64,000 bases of DNA from Microvirga antarctica (GCF_017921815.1 NZ_JAGEMM010000007.1:124001-188000), one strand, 5' to 3'. Shown: positions 35,379 through 44,645, numbered from the stretch's first letter. Notes: generated from the sequence alone by a model not told the origin. Program-made: numbers and translations.

Positions 35379-37231
35379 TGTCAAGCGGATCTGTGCGTTC
35401 GGCGGATCCCGACGCGATCGCCGACCGCATCATCCAGAGCGTGGGTCCCAGGATCGTGCTGGCCCTGCCGCTGGGAATCGGCAAGGCCAATCGTGTGGCG
35501 AACGCCCTCTACCATCGTGCGGCGCGGGATCCCTCGATCTCGCTTGAAGTCTTCACCGCCTTGAGCTTGAACAAACCCAGAGCGTCCAGCACCATCGAGC
35601 AGCGTTTTTTGGGTCCGATGGTCGAGCGGGTGTTTGGCGCCTATCCCGATCTCGCCTATGTCTCGGCCATCGCCAAGCGTGACTTGCCGCCCAACATCGT
35701 TGTCAACGAGTTCTTCTTTCAGGCCGGGCAATGGTTGCATTCGCCCGTGGCGCAGCAGGCCTACATTTCGGCCAATTACACGCATGTCGTTCCGCTGATC
35801 CTGCAGCGGGGCGTGAATGTGATCGCACAGCTCGTTGCCCCCTCCGCCGACGGAGCAAGCTTCTCCCTGTCCTCCAACACGGACCTGACGCTTGATCTGC
35901 TGCAGGCTAGGCGCGACGGAAAGGCCGACTTCCTGTTCGTCGTCGAGACCAACGCCGAATTGCCCTATATGACGGGCGAGGCTGAGATCGCAGGCGACGC
36001 AGTGTCGTATATCCTCGACAGCGACGGCGTCGACTTTCCCCTGTTCGCGCCTCCCAACCGCCCGATCTCGGATGCGGAACACGCTCTTGGGCTGCGCGTC
36101 GCATCGCTCATTCCCGATGGCGGCACCTTGCAGATTGGAATCGGCTCCGTGGGCGATGCGGTGGCCCAAGGCTTGATCCTCCGCGAGGCGCACAACCAGG
36201 CTTTCACTGCTGCGCTCGACAGCCTCGAGAATTGTCACGCAAAGCGTCACACCGCGCCGTTCGAGCGTGGACTCTATGGGGCGAGCGAAATGTTCGCGCC
36301 GGGATTTCTCGCTCTCGCCGAAGCCGGCATCCTTCGCAGGACGGTTGACGGCATCGTGCTTGAGGCCGGATTTTTTGTCGGGCCGAGGGATTTTTATCGC
36401 CGCTTGCGCGAGATGCCGGTGAGCCAGCGCGAGCAGTTCCGCATGACGGCGATCTCCGCCATCAATGAGCTCTATGGCGACGAGGCGGCCAAGAGGAAGG
36501 CGCGAGTCCAGGCGCGGTTCGTCAACAATGCCATGATGGTGACGGCTCTCGGCGCGGTGGTGTCCGACAGCCTCGACGACGGCCGGGTGGTGAGCGGCGT
36601 CGGGGGTCAATACAACTTCGTCGCGCAGGCCTTCGCCCTCGATGGCGCCCGCTCGGTCATCACCCTGCCGGCAACGCGTCGAAGTGCGGGGGCCGTGCAT
36701 TCGAATGTTCTGTGGAACTATGCGTCGATCACAATTCCCCGCCATCTGCGGGATATGGTGGTGACAGAATACGGCGTCGCGGACCTGCGCGGAAGGACCG
36801 ACCGCGATGTCATCGTGGCGATGTTGTCCGTCACGGATGCGCGCTTTCAGGATGGACTCCTGAAAGCCGCCAAAGCCGCCCGCAAGATCGAGGGCGGATA
36901 CAAAATTCCGCCCGCATTTCGACGCAACACGCCGGAGCGTATCGGTCGTGTGATCGATCGGCTGCGCCAGGAGGGCATCCTCGAGGATTATCCCTTCGGC
37001 ACCGATTTCACGCCGGTGGAACAACGCCTGCTCCCGGCACTCGAATGCCTCAAAACCTCGTCCCCCCTCCAACTGGCGGGCCTGTTGATGCGCGGTCTTC
37101 GGGGTGGCGGTTCCGCCGCCGAGATCCTCTGCCTCGAGCGCATGGGCTTTGCAGAGCCGCATACAATCCGCGATCGCGTCTTCGCATCGCTCGTGCGCGG
37201 TGCTCTTCGAAGCCGCGGCTCACCCCGCTGA
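35375..37231 (+). CDS. Acetyl-CoA hydrolase/transferase family protein
   Basis: A 618-residue member of the acetyl-CoA hydrolase/transferase (Cat1/Ach1, CoA-transferase class I) family. Recognisable segments are the first-domain core (residues 25-200) and the C-terminal part GVGGQYNFVAQAFALDGARS, then HSNVLWNYASITIPRHLRD and TEYGVADLRGRTDRDV. The catalytic glutamate is probably in GLYGASEMFAPG, but this needs alignment. It may recover CoA from acetyl-CoA or pass it to another acid at the end of beta-oxidation. ATG 35375 overlaps the FadJ-like stop by four bases. It has about 600 residues, longer than the 500 usual for Ach1. Confidence 0.87.
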   Translation: MMSSGSVRSADPDAIADRIIQSVGPRIVLALPLGIGKANRVANALYHRAARDPSISLEVFTALSLNKPRASSTIEQRFLGPMVERVFGAYPDLAYVSAIAKRDLPPNIVVNEFFFQAGQWLHSPVAQQAYISANYTHVVPLILQRGVNVIAQLVAPSADGASFSLSSNTDLTLDLLQARRDGKADFLFVVETNAELPYMTGEAEIAGDAVSYILDSDGVDFPLFAPPNRPISDAEHALGLRVASLIPDGGTLQIGIGSVGDAVAQGLILREAHNQAFTAALDSLENCHAKRHTAPFERGLYGASEMFAPGFLALAEAGILRRTVDGIVLEAGFFVGPRDFYRRLREMPVSQREQFRMTAISAINELYGDEAAKRKARVQARFVNNAMMVTALGAVVSDSLDDGRVVSGVGGQYNFVAQAFALDGARSVITLPATRRSAGAVHSNVLWNYASITIPRHLRDMVVTEYGVADLRGRTDRDVIVAMLSVTDARFQDGLLKAAKAARKIEGGYKIPPAFRRNTPERIGRVIDRLRQEGILEDYPFGTDFTPVEQRLLPALECLKTSSPLQLAGLLMRGLRGGGSAAEILCLERMGFAEPHTIRDRVFASLVRGALRSRGSPR

Positions 37232-37232
37232 A

Positions 37233-38159
37233 TCAGCCAGCTTGGTCTCGCGCTTCGGCGATCGCCGCAATGGCGAGGCACCCCCTCACGGCCGCATCGT
37301 CCGGCCCCATCACGACGGTAAGGCCATAGGCCATCGCCACGCGGCCATAGACATCAACGAGATCGTCGTCGCCGACAACGGCGATCGTGTCCCCGTCCTT
37401 GAACCAGCCCAATGCGCGCGCCTCGCGAAACTCCGAGCCGACGACGATCCCCGATAGATAATCTGTCATCTCGGTGGGCTTCAACGCGCCGGAGAGCCAG
37501 CCCGTGCGAACGGCAAACAAATGCGACAGGAGCCCCGCCTCCCGCGTATCGTCGCGGATGAACGCAGCCCCACGCAGAAACGCCGACCAATCGGGCGTGT
37601 CAGGCTTCGTGGCGGCTTTGGCGAGAAATGAATGCTTGGACAGCGTGCCAAAAATCTCTCCCGTGACGAAAGTCTGGAAGCGCGCGATCGCGCCCTTCTC
37701 GATGCGCGCCCATTTCGAATGCGTGCCGGGCAGCACGACGGTTGTGTCGGTGCCCAGACCGAGGCCGACGAGTTGCGTCTCCTCGCCGCGCATCACATCA
37801 GGATAGGGCATCGCGGCACGATCCGTCAGGCCGGGAAGGAACGTAATGGTGCCGCCCCCGGACAGAGGCATGATCCTGACCGCAGCCGCGAGCGACTCTG
37901 CCGTCGCCGGGGCCGGAACATAGGGCATCTCGACCCAGCCGTTGCGACTGCCGATCATGCCCGCCGCATAAACCGGCAGACGTCCGTGCGCCTTGCGCCA
38001 GGGCGCAATCGCCCTTTCGAGCACGGGGGCGAACGCACCGTCGGCCACAGATTGAATCCCCTCGGCAGTCTCAACGCGGTCAACGACGTGGCCGCTCCCG
38101 TCGACCAGAAGGGCGCGAAACGACGTCGTGCCCCAGTCAAGAATGATGCGAAGGGTCAT
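37233..38159 (-). CDS. dgoK: 2-dehydro-3-deoxygalactonokinase
   Basis: A 308-residue sugar-acid kinase that phosphorylates 2-dehydro-3-deoxygalactonate at C6 with ATP. The phosphate-binding motif is ILDWGTTSFRALLVD, and AAGMIGSRNGWVEMPYV and VLPGTHSKWARIEKG are typical of DgoK. It starts at ATG 38159 (38174 is an in-frame alternative) and is divergent from the DapA-family gene across a 122-bp control region. It is convergent with the CoA-transferase gene, one base between the stops. No KDPGal aldolase (DgoA) gene is found in this window. Confidence 0.92.
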   Translation of the reverse strand: MTLRIILDWGTTSFRALLVDGSGHVVDRVETAEGIQSVADGAFAPVLERAIAPWRKAHGRLPVYAAGMIGSRNGWVEMPYVPAPATAESLAAAVRIMPLSGGGTITFLPGLTDRAAMPYPDVMRGEETQLVGLGLGTDTTVVLPGTHSKWARIEKGAIARFQTFVTGEIFGTLSKHSFLAKAATKPDTPDWSAFLRGAAFIRDDTREAGLLSHLFAVRTGWLSGALKPTEMTDYLSGIVVGSEFREARALGWFKDGDTIAVVGDDDLVDVYGRVAMAYGLTVVMGPDDAAVRGCLAIAAIAEARDQAG

Positions 38160-38202
38160 GGATATCGTCGTCATGGGAATCCGTCCGAGTGAGGGGCCTG
38201 TC

Positions 38203-38231
38203 TTGACCTTACGGCGTCAGCCGCTTAAGGT
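38203..38231 (+). promoter_or_regulatory. Likely promoter of the sugar-acid operon
   Basis: TTGACC (38203-38208) is followed after 17 bp by TAAGGT (38226-38231). This drives the plus-strand operon starting at 38282, where the ribosome-binding site GAGGAA lies five bases before the ATG. The -10 overlaps the first GGTCCA half-site of the operator described next. Confidence 0.55.
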
Positions 38232-38266
38232 CCAATATGAAAAACATGTGGTCCAACATATGGACC
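38229..38266. promoter_or_regulatory. GGTCCA operator pair in the dgoK/dapA-like divergent region
   Basis: GGTCCAACATATGGACC at 38250-38266 is a perfect palindrome (GGTCCA-N5-TGGACC). A lone half-site GGTCCAATATG begins at 38229, exactly 21 bp earlier, so the two lie on the same face of the helix. They overlap the -10 and early transcribed region of the operon, which suits repression. The IclR-type regulator encoded in this operon is the most likely binder, but GntR-type proteins also use such sites. Confidence 0.65.
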
Positions 38267-38281
38267 TATTGAGGAAATGCG

Positions 38282-39211
38282 ATGCTGAAGGGTATTTTGC
38301 CCGTCCTGCCGACGCCTTTTTCCGCGACCGGTGACATTGACGAGGCCGCCATGACGCGGATCGTCGATTTTGCACTGGGGTCGGGCGCAGATGGGCTCGT
38401 CTTCCCCGGCTTTGCGAGCGAGGTCGACGAACTGGATGCGCGGGAACGGGCGAGCCTTCTTCGTCTGATCGTCAAGCGCGTCGCTGGCCGCGTCCCCGTC
38501 GTGGCCGGGGCCAGCGCTCCCACGGCCGAAGAGGCCATCGCGCATGCCACGGAAGCCGTCGCCATCGGCACTTCGATCGTGATGATCCAGGCTCCGAAGA
38601 GCGTCGGTATCGGCGCGGAGGCGGTGGCTGCCTTCTACAAGACGATCGCGGACGCTGTTCCCGGTCTCGAGATCGTCCTGCAGAATGCTCCGGCTCCGCG
38701 AGGGTCGGATCTTAAACCCGACGTGATCCTTGAGATCGTCAGAGACAACCCTGCCGTCCGATATGTGAAAGAGGAGACGCTGCCTGCCGGCACCGCCATT
38801 ACGGCGATCCTCAAGGAAAAGCCCGCTCATCTGATCGGGGTGATTGGCGGCGGCGGCGCGCGCTACATCGTCGATGAATACGCGCGTGGCGCTTGCGGAG
38901 CGATGCCGGCGGTCGAGTTCGTCGACGTCCATGTGGCCCTTGACCGTGCGTTTCGGGCGGGCGACGTGGCGAAGGCGCGCGATCTCTACATGCGGACACT
39001 TCCGCTGCTCGTGATCCAGGCGAATTTCCGCATGGCCTTCACGAAATACGTGCTGCAGCGCCGCGGCATCATGGACAATCGCCTCGCCCGCGCGACGCTC
39101 CCACCGATGGATGCGGGAGATCTGCGAGAGATCGACGCCTGGCTCGATCTGGCGCCCGATCTTCTCACCCGCGCGCCCCTGATCCAGCCCATGCTGGGAG
39201 CTGCCGAATGA
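38282..39211 (+). CDS. DapA-family (dihydrodipicolinate synthase-like) lyase
   Basis: A 309-residue TIM-barrel lyase of the DHDPS/N-acetylneuraminate lyase family. The N-terminal GILPVLPTPFSATGDID and the Schiff-base lysine in RYVKEETLP are clear. The usual active-site tyrosine of the YNxP motif is replaced: the strand reads EIVLQNAPAP. In this setting it is more likely a 2-keto-3-deoxy sugar-acid aldolase or dehydratase than the lysine-synthesis enzyme. It is the first gene of the plus-strand operon and overlaps the next gene by ATGA. Confidence 0.88.
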   Translation: MLKGILPVLPTPFSATGDIDEAAMTRIVDFALGSGADGLVFPGFASEVDELDARERASLLRLIVKRVAGRVPVVAGASAPTAEEAIAHATEAVAIGTSIVMIQAPKSVGIGAEAVAAFYKTIADAVPGLEIVLQNAPAPRGSDLKPDVILEIVRDNPAVRYVKEETLPAGTAITAILKEKPAHLIGVIGGGGARYIVDEYARGACGAMPAVEFVDVHVALDRAFRAGDVAKARDLYMRTLPLLVIQANFRMAFTKYVLQRRGIMDNRLARATLPPMDAGDLREIDAWLDLAPDLLTRAPLIQPMLGAAE

Positions 39212-40380
39212 GCGATCGCGTCGCCAAGGCCGAGGTCTTCTCGATCACCATCCCGCGCGAAACGATCTATCTCGGTGAAGCCCGACCAGGGGAAACCATC
39301 AACGAGAAGGGCTACATCGTCCGGAAGGGCAACAGAACGGTTTATCCCACGAGCGATCGCACCGTCGTCATTCGAATCGAGACCGCGAGCGGTGCGGTGG
39401 GCTGGGGCGAGACTTACGGGATTGTCGCGCCAGGCGCCGTCATGGCCATCGTCGATGACCTCCTGGGGCCGTATGTGGTCGGGCGCGACCCGCGCGACGT
39501 GGTGGTGATCCATGAGGATCTCTACGATCTCATGCGGGTGCGCGGCTATACGGGCGGGTTCTACCTGGACGCGCTGGCGGCCATCGATGTCGCTCTCTGG
39601 GATCTTTGCGGCAAACTTGCGAACCTGCCGCTCGTCAAGCTCCTCGGAGGCCAACGCCACGAGACCCTCCCGGCCTACATATCCGGATTGCCGAAGCGCA
39701 CACGGGCAGAGCGCGCCGCGTTTGCGATGGAGTGGCAGGCAAAGGGATTTTCCCGTTTCAAGTTTGCGGCGCCGGTCGCCGATGACGGCCTTGCGGCCGA
39801 AATGGAGACCCTGCGCGAAGAGCTGGGTCCAGCCGCCCGGATTGCATGCGACATGCATTGGGCACACACGGCCGAGCAAGCCATCGGCGAGATCCGGGCG
39901 ATGGAGCCGCACGGCTTGTGGTTCGCCGAAGCGCCCGTGAAGCCTGAGGACGTCGCGGGCCTTGCGCACGTGGCTGCCCACGTCTCGACGACAGTCGCGG
40001 CAGGCGAAGAATGGCGTACGGTGTTCGATCTCGTCCCGCGGGTTGCGCAGCGCGCCTGCGGCATCATTCAGCCGGAAATGGGCCACACGGGCATCACCGA
40101 ATTTCTGCGCATCGCGCAATACGCGCAGGCCCACCACCTTGAGGTTATTCCGCACGCCACGATCGGCATCGGGCTCTTCATGGCAGCAAGCCTTCACGCG
40201 AGCTCCGCGCTCTCGGCGGTCACGTGCCACGAATATCAACATTCGATCTTCGAACCGAACCGGCGGCTCGTGACAGGGGATATGGATTGCCATGACGGCG
40301 TCTATACTCTGCCGACAGGGCCGGGTTTGGGCGTTGAGCCGTCCGAGGAGGCGCTGAGCCTTCTCCAACAATACAAATAA
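39208..40380 (+). CDS. Enolase-superfamily sugar-acid dehydratase (mandelate racemase group)
   Basis: A 390-residue enzyme of the mandelate racemase/muconate lactonizing family. Metal ligands fall in IACDMHWAH, WFAEAPVKPED and AAGEEWRTV; general acid/base residues are the lysine of RFKFAAP, the histidine of the DMH pair and that of IPHATIGIG. The D-x-H arrangement and single lysine recall D-galactonate dehydratase, while galactarolactone cycloisomerase is another option. It would convert an aldonate or aldarolactone into a 2-keto-3-deoxy acid for the DapA-like lyase or the DgoK-like kinase. It overlaps the preceding gene by four bases. Confidence 0.87.
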   Translation: MSDRVAKAEVFSITIPRETIYLGEARPGETINEKGYIVRKGNRTVYPTSDRTVVIRIETASGAVGWGETYGIVAPGAVMAIVDDLLGPYVVGRDPRDVVVIHEDLYDLMRVRGYTGGFYLDALAAIDVALWDLCGKLANLPLVKLLGGQRHETLPAYISGLPKRTRAERAAFAMEWQAKGFSRFKFAAPVADDGLAAEMETLREELGPAARIACDMHWAHTAEQAIGEIRAMEPHGLWFAEAPVKPEDVAGLAHVAAHVSTTVAAGEEWRTVFDLVPRVAQRACGIIQPEMGHTGITEFLRIAQYAQAHHLEVIPHATIGIGLFMAASLHASSALSAVTCHEYQHSIFEPNRRLVTGDMDCHDGVYTLPTGPGLGVEPSEEALSLLQQYK

Positions 40381-40412
40381 CAAATCAGAACCCGCAACCG
40401 GAGGAATCGCCC

Positions 40413-41678
40413 ATGTTGAGAAAGAAACTGATCCTACTCGCCGCGTCCGCCGCCATCGCACTCAGCACCAACGCTGCACTGGCGCAGAGCAAGGTGTTGA
40501 AGTTCGTATCCTGGCAGAAGGACGAACGCGGCGTCGGCGACTGGTGGGCTTCCGTCATCAAGGCCTTCGAGGAGGCCCATCCCGGCGTCAAGATCGAATG
40601 GACGAAGGTTGAGCGCGGCGCCTATTCGGATACGATGACGACCCTGTTCGCCGGCGGCACGCCGCCCGATATCGTTCACCTCGCGTCGTTCGAATTCCAG
40701 AAATTCGCCGAGAACGGCTGGCTTGAGCCGCTTGACCCGAAAATCAAGGAGTCGAAGCTCGATCTGACCGGCTGGGCCGGACAGGACACTTGTGTCTGGA
40801 ACAAGCAGACCGTCTGCACCATGATGCTCTATTTCGGCTACTTCATGGCCTACAACGAGGACTTGCTGAAGAAAGAGGGTTTGTCGGTTCCAAAGACCTA
40901 TGACGAATTTCTCGCTGCGGCACAAAAGACCACGAAGGATCTGAACGGGGACGGTATCGTCGACCAATACGGAACCGGCCACGAGACCCGCGGTGGCGGC
41001 GGTCAGTACATGAGCGAGATGATGAACTACACGCTTGATGCTGGCGGCCGCTGGACGGATGAGAGCGGCAAGGTCACCATCAACACCCCTCAGATGATCG
41101 AGGGCCTGTCGCGCTGGAAGACGATCGTCAAGACCAGCCTGACACCTCGTGACATGTCGGCAGGTGAAGTGCGCCAGCTGTTCGCGGACGGAAAAATCGC
41201 CATGAAGACGGATGGCCCGTGGCTGTGGCCGATCATTCAGAAAGGCAAGGCAAAGGACCAGATCAAGACCGCCATGGTGCCGTTCACTCCACCCGTCGGC
41301 GGCTCGTCCAACGTGCTGGCGATTGCGGCGGATATCTCGCCGGAGAACAAGAAGCTGGTGTGGGATTTCATCACCATCGCGACCTCGGACAAGTTCCAGT
41401 CGACCTACGCCACGCTGGGCGCATCGCCACCCCCGAGCCCCCGTGCGGACATCAGCGCTGCCAAGGCGGAGAACCCGAACTTCGACCTTCTCGTGCAAGC
41501 AACCCAGGCCGCCTCAAAGGCCAAGGTTGACCGCATTCCGAAGGGCCTGGAAATCCAGTTCAACGAATTCTCCAAGATGATCATGGAAGAATCGCAGCGC
41601 ATGATCATCCAGGATCTGGACCCCAAGATCGTGGCAGCCACCATGCAGCAGAAGGCCGAAGCGCTTCAGAAGCAGTAG
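40413..41678 (+). CDS. Carbohydrate ABC transporter substrate-binding protein (family 1)
   Basis: A 421-residue periplasmic binding protein. A signal peptide (LILLAASAAIALSTNAALA, cut before QSKVLKF) is followed by the two-lobed family 1 fold: DWWASVIKAFEEAHPGVKIE, TLFAGGTPPDIVHLASFEF, and ADGKIAMKTDGPWLWPII in the hinge region. It delivers a sugar or sugar acid to the permeases encoded downstream. GGAGGAATCG lies before its ATG. A strong hairpin separates it from the first permease gene. Confidence 0.94.
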   Translation: MLRKKLILLAASAAIALSTNAALAQSKVLKFVSWQKDERGVGDWWASVIKAFEEAHPGVKIEWTKVERGAYSDTMTTLFAGGTPPDIVHLASFEFQKFAENGWLEPLDPKIKESKLDLTGWAGQDTCVWNKQTVCTMMLYFGYFMAYNEDLLKKEGLSVPKTYDEFLAAAQKTTKDLNGDGIVDQYGTGHETRGGGGQYMSEMMNYTLDAGGRWTDESGKVTINTPQMIEGLSRWKTIVKTSLTPRDMSAGEVRQLFADGKIAMKTDGPWLWPIIQKGKAKDQIKTAMVPFTPPVGGSSNVLAIAADISPENKKLVWDFITIATSDKFQSTYATLGASPPPSPRADISAAKAENPNFDLLVQATQAASKAKVDRIPKGLEIQFNEFSKMIMEESQRMIIQDLDPKIVAATMQQKAEALQKQ

Positions 41679-41697
41679 CAGCCGCACTCATCCGCCA

Positions 41698-41722
41698 ACG
41701 GTCGCGCCGCCGGCGCGACCGT
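41698..41722 (+). other. Intercistronic hairpin between binding-protein and permease genes
   Basis: A perfect 11-bp stem (41698-41708 with 41712-41722) closes a GCC loop. It lies 20 bases after the binding-protein stop and 27 before the permease start, and no run of T follows. Such hairpins commonly protect the upstream message from 3' decay, so that more binding protein than permease is made. Confidence 0.8.
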
Positions 41723-41748
41723 CATCGACCTGGGATAACGGGGGGCTC

Positions 41749-42654
41749 ATGAAGCTCGGATTCAATCTCGATTTGGCACGACCAAGTCGCCGCCATTGGC
41801 TGGGCTATCTTCTCCTGGCGCCAGCCGTCATCCTGATCGCGCTCATCATCGTCTACCCGTTGCTCGTCTCCATCGACCTGTCGTTCCAGAACGTCAATAT
41901 CGCTCGCCTGGATCAGCCGAGGAAGCCCTTCACGACGGCCAATTACGAGCGGCTGTTCAGCTCGCCGGATTTCTGGAACGCGACCTGGGTAACCTTGAAG
42001 CTGGTCGTCATCGTCAGCTTCTTCTGCTTCCTGCTCGGGCTCGGCACAGCGCTTCTCGTCAACAACAAGTTCAAGGGCCAGGCGCTGGCCCGCCTGCTCG
42101 TTGCCCTCCCATGGGCCGTGCCGGAAGTCGTGGCCGTGGTCATCTTCGCGTGGATGTTCGATTCCTCATTCGGGCTCATCAACTGGATCTTCATCAAGCT
42201 CGGCCTCATCGACACCACCGTGAGCTGGTTCTCGTCTCCCACGGCGGCCTTCATCGTCGTCTGCATCACGATGATCTGGAAGGGCTATCCGTTTGTGTCG
42301 ATCATGATGCTGGCAGGCCTCCAATCGATCCCCGAGGATTTCTACAACGCGGCGCGCGTGGACGGTGCGAATGCGTGGCAGCGCCTGGTGAACATCACGA
42401 TTCCGTCCCTCATGCCGGTGCTCGGAGTAACGCTCGTCCTCGTCATGCTGTGGGTCTTCCGCGACTTCTCCATCATCTACATCCTGACCGGCGGTGGTCC
42501 CCTCAAAGCGACGCAGACCCTGTCGATCATGACCTACGAACAAGCGTTCAGCTTCTTCAAGATGGGCTATGCGTCCGCCATCGGCGTCGTGACGCTGGTT
42601 GTGTGTGTGATCGCCAGCCGCCTGATGATCGGCCGCGCGCCGGACACTATTTGA
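41749..42654 (+). CDS. Sugar ABC transporter permease, MalF/UgpA type
   Basis: A 301-residue inner-membrane protein with six predicted helices, the first at GYLLLAPAVILIALIIVYPLL. The permease signature that docks on the ATPase is AARVDGANAWQRLVNITIPS near residue 205. It forms the translocation path with the product of the next gene. SD-like GGGGGG lies before the ATG at 41749, and the next gene begins seven bases after its stop. Confidence 0.94.
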   Translation: MKLGFNLDLARPSRRHWLGYLLLAPAVILIALIIVYPLLVSIDLSFQNVNIARLDQPRKPFTTANYERLFSSPDFWNATWVTLKLVVIVSFFCFLLGLGTALLVNNKFKGQALARLLVALPWAVPEVVAVVIFAWMFDSSFGLINWIFIKLGLIDTTVSWFSSPTAAFIVVCITMIWKGYPFVSIMMLAGLQSIPEDFYNAARVDGANAWQRLVNITIPSLMPVLGVTLVLVMLWVFRDFSIIYILTGGGPLKATQTLSIMTYEQAFSFFKMGYASAIGVVTLVVCVIASRLMIGRAPDTI

Positions 42655-42661
42655 AGGGCTC

Positions 42662-43498
42662 ATGGTCATGAAAACCCGCTCGCTCAACCGCATTATTCTC
42701 TACGCTTCCGTCGTGGCCGTGTGTGCGTTTCTGGTCTTCCCGATCTATTGGCTGTTTATCACCGCGATCTCGCCACCCGATCAATTGCGCGCGTTGCCGC
42801 CAAAATTCTGGCCGGACGTCCCGCGCTGGGATGTCTTTGCCGCGATCATCCGCGAACGGCCGCTGCTCCTGTGGCTCAGCAACTCGGCGCTTGCTGCCCT
42901 GGGCAGCGTCATCATCTCGATGGCCGTGTCGGTCCTTGCAGGCTACAGCCTGTCGCGGTTCAGGGTCCGTGGTGGCCAATCCCTCGGACTTTTCATTCTG
43001 ACGGCCAAGATGCTGCCGGCCACCCTGCTGGTCATTCCCTTGTTCGGCATCTTCCGGTCCGTCGATCTCATCGGTAGCCTGTGGTCGATCATTCTGGCTC
43101 ACGCGACGCTGATCATCCCGTTCACGACGTGGATGTTGAAGGGCTATTTCGACACCATCCCGCGCGAGCTTGAACAGGCCGCCATGGTGGATGGCTGTTC
43201 ACCCTTCGGCGCCATGGTCCGCGTGATCCTGCCGGTCTCGGCGCCTGGCCTGGCCGCGACGGCTCTCTATGGCTTCGTGCTGTCGTGGTCGGATTATGCT
43301 TATGCTCGCACCTTCCTGACGAACGCCCAAACAAACTGGACGGCCAATCTCGGCATCACCACCATGAAGGGCGAGTACATCTCGAACTGGGCCGATATCT
43401 CGGCTGCGTCGATCCTCGTCGCCCTTCCGGTCGTCGTCATTTATCTCTTTCTCGAGCGCTATCTCGTTGGCGGTTTGACCGCTGGCGCGGAAAAGTAG
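42662..43498 (+). CDS. Sugar ABC transporter permease, MalG/UgpE type
   Basis: A 278-residue inner-membrane partner permease with six predicted helices. The ATPase-docking loop is EQAAMVDGCSPFGAMVRVIL near residue 165, and the last helix ends with LFLERYLVGGLTAGAEK, the usual C-terminus of this family. The ATG at 42662 is used; 42668 is also possible. Confidence 0.94.
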   Translation: MVMKTRSLNRIILYASVVAVCAFLVFPIYWLFITAISPPDQLRALPPKFWPDVPRWDVFAAIIRERPLLLWLSNSALAALGSVIISMAVSVLAGYSLSRFRVRGGQSLGLFILTAKMLPATLLVIPLFGIFRSVDLIGSLWSIILAHATLIIPFTTWMLKGYFDTIPRELEQAAMVDGCSPFGAMVRVILPVSAPGLAATALYGFVLSWSDYAYARTFLTNAQTNWTANLGITTMKGEYISNWADISAASILVALPVVVIYLFLERYLVGGLTAGAEK

Positions 43499-43510
43499 TG
43501 GAGTCGCCTG

Positions 43511-44635
43511 ATGGCCGGTATTCGCATTGAGCACGTGACCAAAACCTATGGCTCGCTGAGCGTGCTCAAAGACTTCTCTCTCGATATCGCGGACGGCGAG
43601 TTCGTGGTGTTTGTCGGTCCTTCCGGCTGCGGCAAGTCCACCATGCTCAAGATTCTTGCGGGCCTTGAGGAGGCGTCCTCAGGGACCGTGCACATCGGGG
43701 GACGCGACGTCACCGACATGGCACCCGGTGATCGCGACATCGCCATGGTGTTCCAGAACTATGCGCTCTATCCGCATCTGACGGTCCGCAAGAATATGGG
43801 CTTCGGCCTGAAGATGCGGGGAACGCCGGCGGATGTGATCGATCAGCGGGTGGCCAATGCGGCCAAAATTCTCGGCATCGATCATCTTCTCGATCGGCGG
43901 CCAAAAGCGCTTTCCGGGGGCCAGCGCCAGCGTGTAGCCCTGGGACGCGCCATCGTGCGCGAGCCGCAGGCCTTTCTGATGGACGAGCCTTTGTCCAATC
44001 TGGACGCCAAGCTGCGCGTTCACACGCGCGCCGAGATCAGCGCGCTTCACCATCGGCTGGGCGTCACCACGATCTATGTGACGCACGACCAGATCGAGGC
44101 CATGACTATGGCCGATCGGATCGTGATCATGAAAGATGGGCTGATCCAACAGATCGCGGATCCGGACACGATGTTCCGACGGCCGGCCAATCTCTTCGTT
44201 GCCGGATTCATCGGCTCTCCCGGCATGAACTTTCTGCGGTCGCCAGTCTTTGACCGTGCCGGCGTTCCGACGGTACGCCTCTTCGGCCGGGAGGTCGCCC
44301 TGCAGGCTTCCGCTTCCCTCGTCGGCCGCGACATTGTCGTCGGTCTGCGCCCCGAGCATATCGCCGCCGGGGCCGGGCCCGTCACGTTCGAGGTGCAACC
44401 GCGGCTGGTGGAAAGCCTCGGCAGCGAGAAATACGTCTATCTGGACGTGCCGGAAGAGAATCGAACGCAGGTCGCACGCATCGAGAACAGTGATGACGAG
44501 GAGCGTCCTACTGACACGATCATTGCCAGGCTGATCAATCCGGATGAGCGGGCAATCGGCAAGCACATCACTCTCTCGTTCGACCCCGCGCACCTGCATC
44601 TCTTCGATGCGAAGACCGAAATCGCCATACAGTGA
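43511..44635 (+). CDS. Sugar ABC transporter ATPase, UgpC/MalK type
   Basis: A 374-residue ATPase. Walker A is GPSGCGKST, the Q-loop MVFQNYALYPHL, the ABC signature ALSGGQRQRVALGRA, Walker B FLMDEPLSNLDAKLR, and the switch histidine is in IYVTHDQIEAM. The C-terminal 130 residues form the regulatory TOBE/OB domain. It powers the importer made by the preceding three genes. Ten bases separate it from the next gene. Confidence 0.95.
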   Translation: MAGIRIEHVTKTYGSLSVLKDFSLDIADGEFVVFVGPSGCGKSTMLKILAGLEEASSGTVHIGGRDVTDMAPGDRDIAMVFQNYALYPHLTVRKNMGFGLKMRGTPADVIDQRVANAAKILGIDHLLDRRPKALSGGQRQRVALGRAIVREPQAFLMDEPLSNLDAKLRVHTRAEISALHHRLGVTTIYVTHDQIEAMTMADRIVIMKDGLIQQIADPDTMFRRPANLFVAGFIGSPGMNFLRSPVFDRAGVPTVRLFGREVALQASASLVGRDIVVGLRPEHIAAGAGPVTFEVQPRLVESLGSEKYVYLDVPEENRTQVARIENSDDEERPTDTIIARLINPDERAIGKHITLSFDPAHLHLFDAKTEIAIQ

Positions 44636-44645
44636 GAAGACGACC

